Below, piece after piece: positions 46,742 to 54,929 of a DNA stretch of 64,000 nt. Source of the DNA: Planctobacterium marinum (lineage in GTDB: Bacteria; Pseudomonadota; Gammaproteobacteria; Enterobacterales; Alteromonadaceae); contig NZ_AP027272.1 of NCBI RefSeq assembly GCF_036322805.1, forward strand, positions 2,728,001 to 2,792,000, given 5' to 3'. The notes under the pieces were generated by a model. It saw only the letters and a list, made by a program, of their open reading frames with translations, did no database searches and had not been told where the DNA came from. Numbering within the stretch: position 1 is the first letter of the stretch; the number at the start of each line of letters is the position of its first letter. The position numbers and the translations under genes were made by a program.

Positions 46742-47365
46742 TTACAACGGCTTATTCACTAAAAACATCACTAGCGATTTGTATTCTTCAAATGACTTGA
46801 TACTGCGTATTTCAGGTACGTATTTGCCATGAATAACCAATGTGGGTACGGTTCCAATACCTTGTTTTCTCAACTCAGCCGTTTTACTGCGCATTTGCTT
46901 CGCTTTAGGTGCCACTGAGAAGCTTTTCATAGCCTTGTCAAACTTGGCAGCATCTGCACCGTGCTGTACGAATATCGCTTTTATGTCTGCAATCGAAGTA
47001 AAGTCGCTCTCTTCTACATGAATTTTACGAAATACCGAAGCAACGACTTCGCCTTTAACTTTCAGCATTTCCGCCACAATCAGAGCCTTGGTGAGCGCCT
47101 GTTCTATGGCCATATCTCTTCCCGGCATACCATCCACGTGATTTTTCGCAAACTTCATACCGTCAGGCAAAGCAGCTGCAACTTCAGCCATAAAGGGCTC
47201 TTGAGTAAAACAATGAGGGCAATAAAAAGAGAAGAACTCTGTCACTCCTTTCTTATTAGATAATGGGTTTTCCAGCACCGTGTAGTGTGTATCTTCTTCA
47301 AATTCCGCTGCAAATACAGAAAATGAAAACAAAGCAAAAAATATGACAAGTAGTTTAGATTTCAT
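46742..47365 (-). CDS. Thiol:disulfide interchange protein, DsbA family
   Basis: 207 residues. A Sec signal peptide (about residues 1-19, ending in FAA) directs it to the periplasm. The thioredoxin fold has the active site FYCPHCF (Cys49 and Cys52) and the cis-Pro loop GTVPTLVI near residue 170. DsbA catalyses disulfide formation in exported proteins and is re-oxidised by DsbB. No dsbB is adjacent, so this may be an additional DsbA-like paralogue; the chromosomal main dsbA cannot be judged from this window. Confidence 0.92.
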   Translation of the reverse strand: MKSKLLVIFFALFSFSVFAAEFEEDTHYTVLENPLSNKKGVTEFFSFYCPHCFTQEPFMAEVAAALPDGMKFAKNHVDGMPGRDMAIEQALTKALIVAEMLKVKGEVVASVFRKIHVEESDFTSIADIKAIFVQHGADAAKFDKAMKSFSVAPKAKQMRSKTAELRKQGIGTVPTLVIHGKYVPEIRSIKSFEEYKSLVMFLVNKPL

Positions 47366-47619
47366 TAAACGCTCTTTTTGTTGTTATTGAGACTCAGGCT
47401 GACAGATATCCCTATCGTCTCTTTGAATAAAACTTCAGAGCAGTGTAACAACTTGTGTTTCGACTGCTATCAAAACTCGCACCGGGATCTGTTTCAAAGT
47501 GTTGCTATGAAATTGACTTCGGGAGTCAGCCGGATTAAGTTCTTGTTTTTACTCGAATGTAGTTTGCGTCATAGCTTTAAAATTCCAACCCAAGCTCAAC
47601 ATCACTTTCAGGGAAAACA

Positions 47620-48258
47620 ATGGATTTAAATAACGTCATTACATTCATAGCAGTGGCAACACTGCTAGTGATTTCTCCTGGTCCCAATGGTTTTCTCATC
47701 GCAAAAACAGTACCTCTCTCTGGTCAAAAAGCGGGATTTGCTAATGTTGGCGGCTTTGTCGCTGCGTTTTACGTACATGGCACGCTTTCTATTTTCGGAA
47801 TTTCCTTACTTTTAGTGCAATCAGCCATGGCATTTACGCTGTTTAAACTGATTGGCGCTGCGTACTTAATCTGGATAGGCATCAAGGCTTTAATAAATGC
47901 TTTTAGTAAGCCATCAACAGCATTGATTGAATCTCCGCAACAGGCTCAACACCGGGGGGCAATTCAAAGTGCTTTTTGGGAGGGCTTCGTTACCAATGTA
48001 TTGAACCCGAAAGTTTCTATGTTCTACCTTGCAGCATTTCCTCAATTTATTTCACTACAAGGCTCCGCTATAAGCGCATATACCTTAGTAACAGCTCATG
48101 CAGTGGTAAATTTTATCTGGTTTTCATTTATGGTGCTGGCCTTGTCACGGGTAAAAAGTGCAGCCAACAATGAAAGATTCAAAAAGTGGCTTAACTCTAT
48201 TACAGGACTGGTTTTCATAGGCTTTGGGGCGAAATTAGCTGTGTTAAAAAGCAGCTGA
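47620..48258 (+). CDS. LysE/RhtB family amino acid exporter
   Basis: 212 residues with about six transmembrane helices. ISPGPNGFLIAKT near residues 20-32 is the RhtB-type SPGPxxxxv motif, and the protein has the standard LysE length. It exports amino acids or analogues such as homoserine lactone, threonine or leucine; the substrate cannot be predicted. The 250-bp upstream gap holds no recognisable gene. Confidence 0.92.
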   Translation: MDLNNVITFIAVATLLVISPGPNGFLIAKTVPLSGQKAGFANVGGFVAAFYVHGTLSIFGISLLLVQSAMAFTLFKLIGAAYLIWIGIKALINAFSKPSTALIESPQQAQHRGAIQSAFWEGFVTNVLNPKVSMFYLAAFPQFISLQGSAISAYTLVTAHAVVNFIWFSFMVLALSRVKSAANNERFKKWLNSITGLVFIGFGAKLAVLKSS

Positions 48259-48377
48259 CTCGAAACCTGATTATAAAATGATGAAAGCACCGACATAAAC
48301 CACGTCTGCCCCTGCGACAGTCTGTTTTAACAGGTAGATTGAAACACTTAAAAAGCCACATCACATGAGAAATCCCC

Positions 48378-48815
48378 TTGCTTGAGTTAAGAAAATCGTT
48401 AATAACAGAAATCCCAAAGTTCGTTGAAATGGAGAGCTCTGAGGAGACTTCGGACTACATCATTCCTCATACTCTGGATAAGCATTTAGCAGAACTAAAG
48501 ATTCCTGAAATGCTTTATCTGTCTATTTATCAGAACAATGAACTACAAGGTTTTTTTATTCTGAAAATTGGTGAGGACGCGGAGATAGAATTTCGCAGAA
48601 TAGTTATAGGATCCAAAGGCAATGGTATTGGTCAAGCAGCGATAAAGCTCATGGAAGCCTATTGCAGAACTAATTTAGGTGCCAGACGGGTATGGCTGGA
48701 TGTTTTTGCTTTTAATCAGAGAGGACAATACATATATAAAAAGTTGGGGTATCAACAGTTTGGTAAAGCTGAGCACGAAGGAAAGCAGTTACTTCTTTTT
48801 GAAAAGTGGCTCTGA
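48378..48815 (+). CDS. GNAT family N-acetyltransferase (TTG start)
   Basis: 145 residues starting from TTG at 48378; an ATG at 48365 is out of frame. The protein has KIGEDAEIEFRRIVIG and GNGIGQAAIKLMEAYC (motif A, with the Gly-x-Gly-Ile-Gly loop), and ends with VWLDVFAFNQRGQYIYKKLGYQQFG, where the last stretch matches GNAT motif B. It transfers acetyl groups; substrate unknown. The absence of an ATG at the right place suggests either a genuine TTG start or a small 5' change. An alternative internal Met lies near residue 19. Confidence 0.75.
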   Translation: MLELRKSLITEIPKFVEMESSEETSDYIIPHTLDKHLAELKIPEMLYLSIYQNNELQGFFILKIGEDAEIEFRRIVIGSKGNGIGQAAIKLMEAYCRTNLGARRVWLDVFAFNQRGQYIYKKLGYQQFGKAEHEGKQLLLFEKWL

Positions 48816-48898
48816 AAATGTATAGCTATGATGAAAAAACTGGCAATAAAAAACACTATTAGCGCCAAAAATACCTCTTATTGCGAGAATTCAAAACT

Positions 48899-49264
48899 AT
48901 GAAATTTTTAAATTTGCCCATTTTCCTCTTGTTCCTTTCAGGCTGTACCACAGGTCATTTGAAATACATGACACCTGAAGGTGAAATGATGATTGCCTGT
49001 AAGACTGAATACAGCGGGTCACCCAATGTAGACAAATATGCTGTAGAATATATCTTGAGTCACTGTGCTAAACAGGCGGTGCAAAATGGCAACACAGTGG
49101 TTGATAAAAAATTGCTAAACTTGGCTCTAACTGTTCCAGAACCACCCGAAGGTCAAAAATGGAGCTTCGAGCTGGCAACGGCATTACATAAAAAAGGCAG
49201 CCTTAGCGACAAGCAGTATGGCTATTTAATAGCCTATATAGATTTGGGCCACAATAAAGATTAA
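48899..49264 (+). CDS. Small putative lipoprotein
   Basis: 121 residues from the ATG at 48899 (MKFLNLPIFL), preferred over an in-frame upstream TTG because it gives a compact lipoprotein signal with the lipobox LSGC near residues 13-16. The rest is polar, with HCAKQAVQNGN and PEPPEGQKWSFELATAL, no recognised domain. Location outer membrane or inner membrane is undecided. Confidence 0.7.
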   Translation: MKFLNLPIFLLFLSGCTTGHLKYMTPEGEMMIACKTEYSGSPNVDKYAVEYILSHCAKQAVQNGNTVVDKKLLNLALTVPEPPEGQKWSFELATALHKKGSLSDKQYGYLIAYIDLGHNKD

Positions 49265-49372
49265 TTGCTAACCCTTTAACGTCGTCTTATTCCATCATGC
49301 AGCTCAGGCAAACTAGTTCATAAATTGATACCAAATAACCCGGTTAACACTCAAAAGGAATACATTATCTCA

Positions 49373-49843
49373 ATGGATCTGAAATACCGCTTTGCGAAGC
49401 GCGAAGACTTACCCTGCCTTGTGGCTCTATTAGCAAATGATTCTCTGGGCAGATTAAGAGAAGACGACTCAGCCCCCCTAAACCTTGCTTATTTATCTGC
49501 ATTTGAAGCGATAGAAAACGATCCGAATAATGAATTGCTGGTTGCAGAACTAGGCAGTCAAATTGTTGGGATGCTACAACTTACCCTTATTCCGTACTTA
49601 ACTCACATTGGTAGTTGGCGCTGTATGATTGAGGGTGTCAGAATACATGAAGACTTTCGAGGACAAGGTTTCGGTGAGCACATATTCGAATATGCAATCA
49701 GTCGTGCGAAGCAAAAAGGTTGTAAAGTTTTACAGCTTACCAGTGACAAGCAGCGGCCGGATGCTATTCGGTTCTACGAAAAGTTGGGCTTTAAAGCCAG
49801 CCATGAGGGTTTCAAACTGACCTTACCATCTTACGATGATTAA
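49373..49843 (+). CDS. GNAT family N-acetyltransferase
   Basis: 156 residues from the ATG at 49373 (MDLKYRFAKRED); an upstream in-frame TTG at 49325 was not chosen because it precedes the AAGGA ribosome-binding signal. Motif A is EDFRGQGFGEHIFEYAI, with KAKGCKVLQLTS-type strand and AIRFYEKLGFKASHEGF as motif B. It is probably an RimI-like or antibiotic-type acetyltransferase; substrate unknown. Confidence 0.87.
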   Translation: MDLKYRFAKREDLPCLVALLANDSLGRLREDDSAPLNLAYLSAFEAIENDPNNELLVAELGSQIVGMLQLTLIPYLTHIGSWRCMIEGVRIHEDFRGQGFGEHIFEYAISRAKQKGCKVLQLTSDKQRPDAIRFYEKLGFKASHEGFKLTLPSYDD

Positions 49844-49905
49844 CAAGGTGACAAGTTTTTTGTTTCAGACACCTTTAAAACTCCAGTACCAGTTGGAATT
49901 AGACA

Positions 49906-50247
49906 ATGCGCAAATCAGATAAGAAACGAGACAATATACTTCGTAAGGTTTTAACCCTTGTTTGCGAAAGCGCACTTAAAGACATTCAGGGCTTTTGCTG
50001 GTTAACCCACATTGTGAATTACGATAACTTTCCTAAAAGCCTCAGAATAGTATGTGTATTCGATAGCAACGCGGATCTAGATAACTATCTGCTTTCGGAC
50101 AACAACGAATACCTACAGTCAATAATTGCCTCAGAACTAAGTCAAATAGATATAAAGCTCGACAATATTACCAATCAGATTTTATTTGATACCGAAGAGA
50201 ATTGTGCCGAGCAACATCAAGGTAATTGGTCACGAAGGCTTGCATAA
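49906..50247 (+). CDS. Conserved hypothetical protein (sometimes named Fis-family, without DNA-binding evidence)
   Basis: 113 residues. The layout RKVLTLVCESALKDIQGFCWLTHIVNYDNFP followed by LRIVCVFDSNADL matches a small conserved protein of Alteromonadales and Vibrionales that is often mislabelled as Fis-like (described by its key residues Trp-Leu-Thr-His and Asn-Tyr-x-x-Phe-Pro). No helix-turn-helix of Fis is visible, and the function is unknown. Confidence 0.7.
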   Translation: MRKSDKKRDNILRKVLTLVCESALKDIQGFCWLTHIVNYDNFPKSLRIVCVFDSNADLDNYLLSDNNEYLQSIIASELSQIDIKLDNITNQILFDTEENCAEQHQGNWSRRLA

Positions 50248-50333
50248 AGCCAAGTGAGTTACATTAAATAACATATAAAAACGTATAACCTGGGTAATTA
50301 TTGTTAAATAACCATCATTCAAAATGAATTACA

Positions 50334-50744
50334 ATGGCACAAGTACTGATGTTGATTGGGGTTTCTATATTTGGTGTTTTAGGGACCGTACACCTGCTAC
50401 TGACCTTCTTCAGCAACAAGTTCGATCCCTTCGAAATACAAACCAAAGATGCCATGATGGGCACCTCACCGCGGCTTACTAAAGACACCAGTATATGGCA
50501 TGCATGGATTGGCTTTAATGCCAGTCACAGCTTAGGAGCTTTGTTTTTTGCAGCCATTTACCTTGTGCTGCTCACTCAGCACTTTTCGATAGTAAGCAGC
50601 TCAATTTGGTTGTCTATCATGCCCATTTTAGTCGCTACCAGCTATCTTTACCTTGCTTACAAATACTGGTTTAAAGTCCCCATGGCGGGTATTTTGCTGG
50701 CGTTAATTTGCTTTGTTGCATCCGCTGTACTCATCAACTTTTGA
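50334..50744 (+). CDS. Small membrane protein with four predicted helices
   Basis: 136 residues. Hydrophobic segments lie about 4-26, 63-84, 88-108 and 113-135. A soluble loop between the first two contains DPFEIQTKDAMMGTSPRLTKDTSIWHAW. I recognise no family for certain. It stands alone between two other hypothetical genes. Confidence 0.7.
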   Translation: MAQVLMLIGVSIFGVLGTVHLLLTFFSNKFDPFEIQTKDAMMGTSPRLTKDTSIWHAWIGFNASHSLGALFFAAIYLVLLTQHFSIVSSSIWLSIMPILVATSYLYLAYKYWFKVPMAGILLALICFVASAVLINF

Positions 50745-50868
50745 CATACCGTCATAAGGCCAGTTGCACATAAACTGAACTATCTGCAACGTATTGTGGA
50801 CCTTAAATCAAACGACGAACTAGACAACAGGGTAATGTATAGCCTTTGCTATTTCAGAGGGGCGAATC

Positions 50869-51282
50869 ATGAAAAGACATTTGATTAGTAAATTAACTCT
50901 AACTCTTGGAGCGATACTTTATCTTGCAGTCATTCCTTACCTTGAATGGAATGACAGTCATGTTTTTAATCCCGATTGGCCTGCGCATGCCCGGTTTCAT
51001 GAAGTTTGGCAACTTTCCACTAATATCGCCTTGGGTATATTGGTTTTGTGGCTATGCTGGCGCCGCAGTCAGTTTGTCTTGTCAGGCGTAATCAACTGTT
51101 TAGTGATGGGAGGCGTACTGGTTTCACATGCTTTGTCAGACCACATTGGTAGTACTGTTAAATCAGGTAATATTGCAAAGCTGATATTAGGACAGGATTT
51201 AGCCGTGATTGTGGCGTTAATTGTCGTTCTTAGTTCAATAACGGTTGTCCTCAATCACCGAAAAACAGCAGAAAAGCAATAA
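50869..51282 (+). CDS. Small membrane protein with four predicted helices
   Basis: 137 residues with four hydrophobic segments (about 8-26, 47-65, 70-92 and 101-125). A preceding GAGGGGCG is a usable ribosome-binding site. HVFNPDWPAHARFHEVWQL between helices 1 and 2 contains His and Trp residues typical of small DoxX-like or DUF6640-type proteins, but I am not sure of the family. Confidence 0.65.
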   Translation: MKRHLISKLTLTLGAILYLAVIPYLEWNDSHVFNPDWPAHARFHEVWQLSTNIALGILVLWLCWRRSQFVLSGVINCLVMGGVLVSHALSDHIGSTVKSGNIAKLILGQDLAVIVALIVVLSSITVVLNHRKTAEKQ

Positions 51283-51371
51283 TACCTGACAATTTTCACA
51301 TGTATTCTATGAACCAGTTTAGATCTCGTTATAACAATGAATTACATGGGTGATTACTCAGTATTAAAAGT

Positions 51372-51455
51372 GTGATTTCGATATTACCAGTGATAGCTTA
51401 TTTACAAGCTGGTTGTTCAACTTTGAGTTATGGCAAAAGAATCCATTACAAATAA
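51372..51455 (+). pseudogene. Possible 27-residue lipoprotein remnant
   Basis: A GTG-started frame of 27 codons contains a hydrophobic stretch and a lipobox-like QAGC, followed by STLSYGKRIHYK and a stop. The pattern resembles the start of small YceK-like lipoproteins that continue for another 50-80 residues. It may be a decayed fragment or chance; no Shine-Dalgarno is evident. Confidence 0.2.
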
Positions 51456-51521
51456 AGTGAGCAAAATGTCACCTCATACGTAATAGCAATATTCACGTAA
51501 TTTACAAGGATGGAGATTTTT

Positions 51522-51896
51522 ATGGCGCATACTTTCCGATACCAGAAAAAAGGCTACTACCTGGAGTTTAGCGGAGCTATCACCATGAAAGAACTGGAAT
51601 GGGCTAACTCAAAAATTTATGAACATGAAGAATTCGATAATCATAAATTTCAAGTATTCTCTTTATTAAACGCAGATTTGGCCCAGGTAACCGAAGAGGG
51701 CCCGGAAAGACTTGCAGCAGCCGACTTTGGCGGTTCTTTATCCCGAGGCAACGTCAAAGTTGCTTTGGTGGCAAAAGACCAAACAACAGTCGAACTTTGT
51801 AAAGAATATCAAAAAACGACGGAAATACTGCAGTCCAGTTGGCAAGTACGTATATTCTCTGAACAACAGCAAGCTATCGCATGGGCAGAAGATTAG
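51522..51896 (+). CDS. STAS/SpoIIAA-like domain protein
   Basis: 124 residues from the ATG at 51522 (MAHTFRYQKKG), with GGAG six bases upstream; the in-frame ATG at 51510 would place that signal inside the gene. The pattern YYLEFSGAITMKELEWANSKI followed by strands FSLLNADLAQV and VALVAKDQ is that of a small SpoIIAA-like fold (DUF/PF11964-type). Such proteins occur alone in many marine gammaproteobacteria; their function is not known. The stop overlaps the convergent thymidylate-kinase-like gene by four bases. Confidence 0.68.
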   Translation: MAHTFRYQKKGYYLEFSGAITMKELEWANSKIYEHEEFDNHKFQVFSLLNADLAQVTEEGPERLAAADFGGSLSRGNVKVALVAKDQTTVELCKEYQKTTEILQSSWQVRIFSEQQQAIAWAED

Positions 51897-52558
51897 AGCT
51901 TTTCTACCTTATTTAGCAATTCGTTATTTATGGCTTCAATACTTCTGATATTATCCTGCTCTACACATGGGATACGGCACCAGTCATTTTTCGCGTGTAA
52001 AAGTTGGTATACCTGATATACCTTTTCCAGGTAACCGTGAGCCGCTTCATGAATATCTTCTTTCTCATCAGTATAACTGCGCTGCTTTTTCTTTAGTACC
52101 AGCTCTTTTGATACTTCCAACGGCACATCCAAAAAGAAAGTAATGTCGGGTTTGGGTAAGCCATTCACTTTGTATTCCAGCTCAGCCAACCAATCAATAA
52201 AATCTGCCCGCTCTGATTCAGCAAATTTAGCGGCCTGATGGCCCATATTAGATTCCACGTAACGGTCGCACACTACGTAATAACCAGCTTCTAGATCTGC
52301 AACTAGATTAGGCTTTTGCTCCAGACGATCACTGGCAAACAATACCGAGGCCAGCTTAGGATGGACTTCATCAATCGAGCCAAACTCGCCCCGCAAAAAT
52401 GCACCTACCTCACGTCCGAAAAAGGTTTGCTCGTAGGCTGGAAAACTGTACATTTTGACCTTTTTGCCAGCCGCTTGCAGCTTTTCAATTAACAATTGAC
52501 TTTGTGTGCCTTTGCCACTGCCGTCTATGCCTTCAATAGTGATCAGTTTTCCTGTCAT
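51893..52558 (-). CDS. tmk: Thymidylate kinase-like protein
   Basis: 221 residues. The P-loop GIDGSGKGTQSQLLIEKL, the DRYVESN motif (dTMP-binding and DR(Y/F) signature) and the LID-like KKKQRSYTDEKEDIHE with the extra Glu/Asp region show a dTMP kinase. The enzyme phosphorylates dTMP to dTDP with ATP. The position next to recA rather than beside holB/pabC suggests that it may be a second, non-canonical copy in this genome; whether the standard gene also exists is not visible. It converges on the STAS-like gene and is downstream of recA's terminator. Confidence 0.82.
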   Translation of the reverse strand: MTGKLITIEGIDGSGKGTQSQLLIEKLQAAGKKVKMYSFPAYEQTFFGREVGAFLRGEFGSIDEVHPKLASVLFASDRLEQKPNLVADLEAGYYVVCDRYVESNMGHQAAKFAESERADFIDWLAELEYKVNGLPKPDITFFLDVPLEVSKELVLKKKQRSYTDEKEDIHEAAHGYLEKVYQVYQLLHAKNDWCRIPCVEQDNIRSIEAINNELLNKVEKL

Positions 52559-52718
52559 GTTTCACTCGATTATCAATTTATTAATGTGGGCTTTGTTGTT
52601 GAGTACAACCTCGGCCTCCTCACAACGAGGTGCACAATAATGCCATTAAGTAACAGCACTGTCAGCGCAAAAAAACTGCAATCAAACAAAGAGTTTTACA
52701 TGCCAGTTTAGTAACAAC
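52559..52718. other. Upstream region of the thymidylate kinase-like gene
   Basis: This part of the gap between recA and the tmk-like gene lies beyond the recA terminator and upstream of the tmk-like ATG, so it should carry the tmk promoter on the minus strand. I see no gene and no clear hairpin. Confidence 0.4.
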
Positions 52719-52750
52719 AAAAAAAGGGCAGCTACCTGAGTAACTGCCCT
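52719..52750 (-). terminator. Intrinsic terminator of the recA transcript
   Basis: On the minus strand AGGGCAG pairs with CTGCCCT, with inner TAC/GTA pairs and a four-base loop, followed by seven U in the RNA (plus-strand A run at 52719-52725). It lies about 150 bp past the recA stop. Confidence 0.88.
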
Positions 52751-52901
52751 ATCAAATACCCTTGCGCTAACGAGGGGTTTACTTCGGAGACACGAAATAT
52801 GCACGTCTCAATTCGTTTGTTTTTTGTACACCGAAACTTTTAATCTCACCACGACCCACAGAAGAGCAATGGTGAAACCTTGTCCGGGACAGAAGCGGGA
52901 T
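52751..52901 (-). other. 150-nt 3' region of the recA transcript; no recX; possible sRNA
   Basis: The stretch between the recA stop and its terminator is long enough for a small RNA but holds no convincing ORF, and the recX gene that often follows recA is absent. It contains short complementary arms (GAGAC and GTCTC around 52788-52815). I cannot assign an RNA family. Confidence 0.35.
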
Positions 52902-53936
52902 TTACAGCTCTTCTGCTTCCTCTTTAACATCGTCTTCTTTTACTGATTTTTTCAGTAGTAATTCCGCTCTTAACTTGCCTTCAAGTTCATTGGCAATATC
53001 TGAGTTGTCTTTCAAAAACTGCACAACATTAGCTTTACCCTGACCGATGCGATTACCGTTGTAGCTATACCAGGAGCCCGCTTTTTCCACCATTTTTTGT
53101 TGTACACCGAGATCTATCAGTTCCGCTTCTTTGCTGATCCCTTCCCCATACATAATCTGGAACTCGGCTTGTTTAAAGGGTGGTGCCACTTTGTTCTTCA
53201 CCACTTTTACGCGGGTTTCATTACCCACCACTTCGTCACCCACTTTTACCGAACCAATGCGACGAATATCTAAACGTACAGAAGCATAAAACTTAAGTGC
53301 GTTACCACCGGTTGTGGTTTCCGGGTTACCGAACATAACACCAATTTTCATACGAATTTGGTTGATGAAGATACACAGGGTATTGGATTTTTTAATATTG
53401 GCTGTCAGCTTACGCAACGCTTGAGACATCAAACGAGCCTGCAAACCTACGTGAGAGTCTCCCATCTCACCTTCGATCTCAGCTTTAGGTGTTAACGCCG
53501 CTACAGAGTCAACAATCACCACGTCAACTGCACCAGAACGCACTAACATGTCACAGATTTCTAACGCCTGTTCACCCGTATCTGGCTGAGATACTAATAA
53601 TTCTTCCACATTCACGCCCAACTTTGCGGCATAAACAGGGTCTAAAGCGTGTTCAGCATCGACGAAGGCACAAGTTTTACCTTTCTTCTGAGCTTCGGCG
53701 ATAACCTGCAATGTTAACGTGGTTTTACCGGATGACTCAGGGCCGTAAATTTCAACAACCCGTCCACAAGGCAAACCACCAATGCCCAACGCGATATCGA
53801 TAGTCAGTGAGCCTGTTGAAACTGATTCAATGTCCATCGCCTGGTTGTCACCCAAGCGCATGATAGTACCTTTACCGAATTGCTTTTCAATTTGGCCAAG
53901 TGCGGCTGACAGCGCGCGTGATTTATTATCGTCCAT
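52902..53936 (-). CDS. recA: DNA recombination/repair protein RecA
   Basis: 344 residues, a standard length. It forms ATP-dependent filaments on single-stranded DNA, promotes strand exchange and triggers LexA self-cleavage. Walker A is [20 protein letters not shown] is the Walker-type Glu region, VIVDSVAAL is Walker B and loop L2 lies around [23 protein letters not shown] (key residues described). The acidic tail [12 protein letters not shown] is typical. The gene is preceded by an AAGGGG ribosome-binding site and driven by a promoter with a LexA box 230 bp upstream. The flanking pncC gene lies upstream on the same strand. Confidence 0.98.
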   Translation of the reverse strand: MDDNKSRALSAALGQIEKQFGKGTIMRLGDNQAMDIESVSTGSLTIDIALGIGGLPCGRVVEIYGPESSGKTTLTLQVIAEAQKKGKTCAFVDAEHALDPVYAAKLGVNVEELLVSQPDTGEQALEICDMLVRSGAVDVVIVDSVAALTPKAEIEGEMGDSHVGLQARLMSQALRKLTANIKKSNTLCIFINQIRMKIGVMFGNPETTTGGNALKFYASVRLDIRRIGSVKVGDEVVGNETRVKVVKNKVAPPFKQAEFQIMYGEGISKEAELIDLGVQQKMVEKAGSWYSYNGNRIGQGKANVVQFLKDNSDIANELEGKLRAELLLKKSVKEDDVKEEAEEL

Positions 53937-54163
53937 TTTTGAACCCCTTAATTCTTGTTTGTCCTCAATTGTTTGAGTGACATTTGTTTTTGTCTGCCCT
54001 TACTCATTGTTTTTAGCACAATGTTGCTGAGCGTCTGTTCGTTAGCTTTGGGTAAATACGGTTACGAACGCGTGGCTCGATTGGGTACTCCTGAAACATT
54101 AGTTCGGCTGTGTCTTGAAACCCGCCGGACCAACAACTGTATCCTTAACCAGTACTTGAATGC
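53937..54163 (-). promoter_or_regulatory. Long recA 5' leader with a small upstream ORF
   Basis: If transcription starts a few bases after the -10 box, the recA leader is about 220 nt, longer than usual. A 28-codon Arg-rich upstream ORF can be read at 54013-54099 on the minus strand (Met-Phe-Gln-Glu-Tyr...), without a good ribosome-binding site. Its meaning is unclear. Confidence 0.35.
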
Positions 54164-54191
54164 AGTATACTGTATAACCATACAGTTACAA
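54164..54191 (-). promoter_or_regulatory. recA: recA promoter
   Basis: On the minus strand TTGTAA (54186-54191) and TATACT (54164-54169) are spaced by exactly 16 bp. The spacer is completely occupied by the LexA box, so repressor and polymerase compete. Confidence 0.82.
54170..54185. promoter_or_regulatory. LexA (SOS) box of recA
   Basis: CTGTATAACCATACAG matches the CTG-N10-CAG SOS consensus with an AT-rich centre. It sits in the spacer of the recA promoter. This is the only SOS box I found in the window. Confidence 0.9.
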
Positions 54192-54394
54192 TAATTTTTT
54201 AAAAGAAATTTATAAGTGATTGGAAATCATAAGATTTTTCAATAGTCCGCGCTATTACAAGGCAGTATAAGTAGCTGATGGCTATCTCCACCAGAAAAAC
54301 TAAAGGGCGGATTATATTGTGCTGCGCAACAAAAGTCAGCGTCTCATGGCTTAATATATCAAACCTTAATAATGCATGCCCCTTGAACTATGAA
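54192..54394. other. Intergenic region between recA promoter and pncC
   Basis: About 200 bp downstream of the pncC stop (minus strand) and upstream of the recA promoter. I see no gene or tRNA, and no clear terminator hairpin for pncC. Confidence 0.4.
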
Positions 54395-54886
54395 TCATTC
54401 ATTGAGTAGTTCTATCAAAACCGTTAGCGCTGTTACAACTGTTTGCTCACGAATTTGCGCTCGGTCTCCGGGAAGAACTTTTTGAAAGTTCATTTTCCTG
54501 TCCCCAACAACTATTCCAAACCATACAAGACCTACCGGCTTTTCTGCACTGCCACCACCTGGTCCTGCTACACCGCTGACCGCCACCGACACTTCGGCGC
54601 CCGCCATTTCCGCAGCCCCTTTTGCCATCTCCTGCACGACCTGCTCAGACACCGCTCCATGCGCAATTAGTGTCTCGGATTTTACTGCCACCAGATCACT
54701 TTTGGCCTGATTACTATAAATGATAAATCCCCGTTGGAACCAATTTGAACTTCCCGGCGCACTCGTAATCGCGTATCCTATGCCTCCTCCAGTGCAGGAC
54801 TCTGCGCAGGTAATCTGCCATCCCCTGCCGACGAGTAGTTCACCGAGTTGAGCTGAAAGTGTCAAAATCTGATCTGAAATCATCAA
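54395..54886 (-). CDS. pncC: Nicotinamide-nucleotide amidohydrolase (CinA C-terminal domain protein)
   Basis: 163 residues forming a stand-alone CinA C-terminal domain. It hydrolyses NMN to nicotinate mononucleotide and ammonia in NAD salvage. ITCAESCTGGGIGYAIT near the start carries the catalytic Ser, and AVSGVAGPGGGSAEKPVG the conserved Gly-rich loop. The neighbours recA downstream and mutS divergent (43-bp gap) match the common gammaproteobacterial arrangement. Confidence 0.93.
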   Translation of the reverse strand: MMISDQILTLSAQLGELLVGRGWQITCAESCTGGGIGYAITSAPGSSNWFQRGFIIYSNQAKSDLVAVKSETLIAHGAVSEQVVQEMAKGAAEMAGAEVSVAVSGVAGPGGGSAEKPVGLVWFGIVVGDRKMNFQKVLPGDRAQIREQTVVTALTVLIELLNE

Positions 54887-54929
54887 AACGTCTCAAAATT
54901 AAAAAAGACCAATATAAGAAAAAAGAGTT

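Noticed and set aside
47378-47629. An 83-codon plus-strand frame between the DsbA-like and LysE genes
   Set aside because: It overlaps the LysE start, lacks a ribosome-binding site and shows no recognisable features; likely chance.
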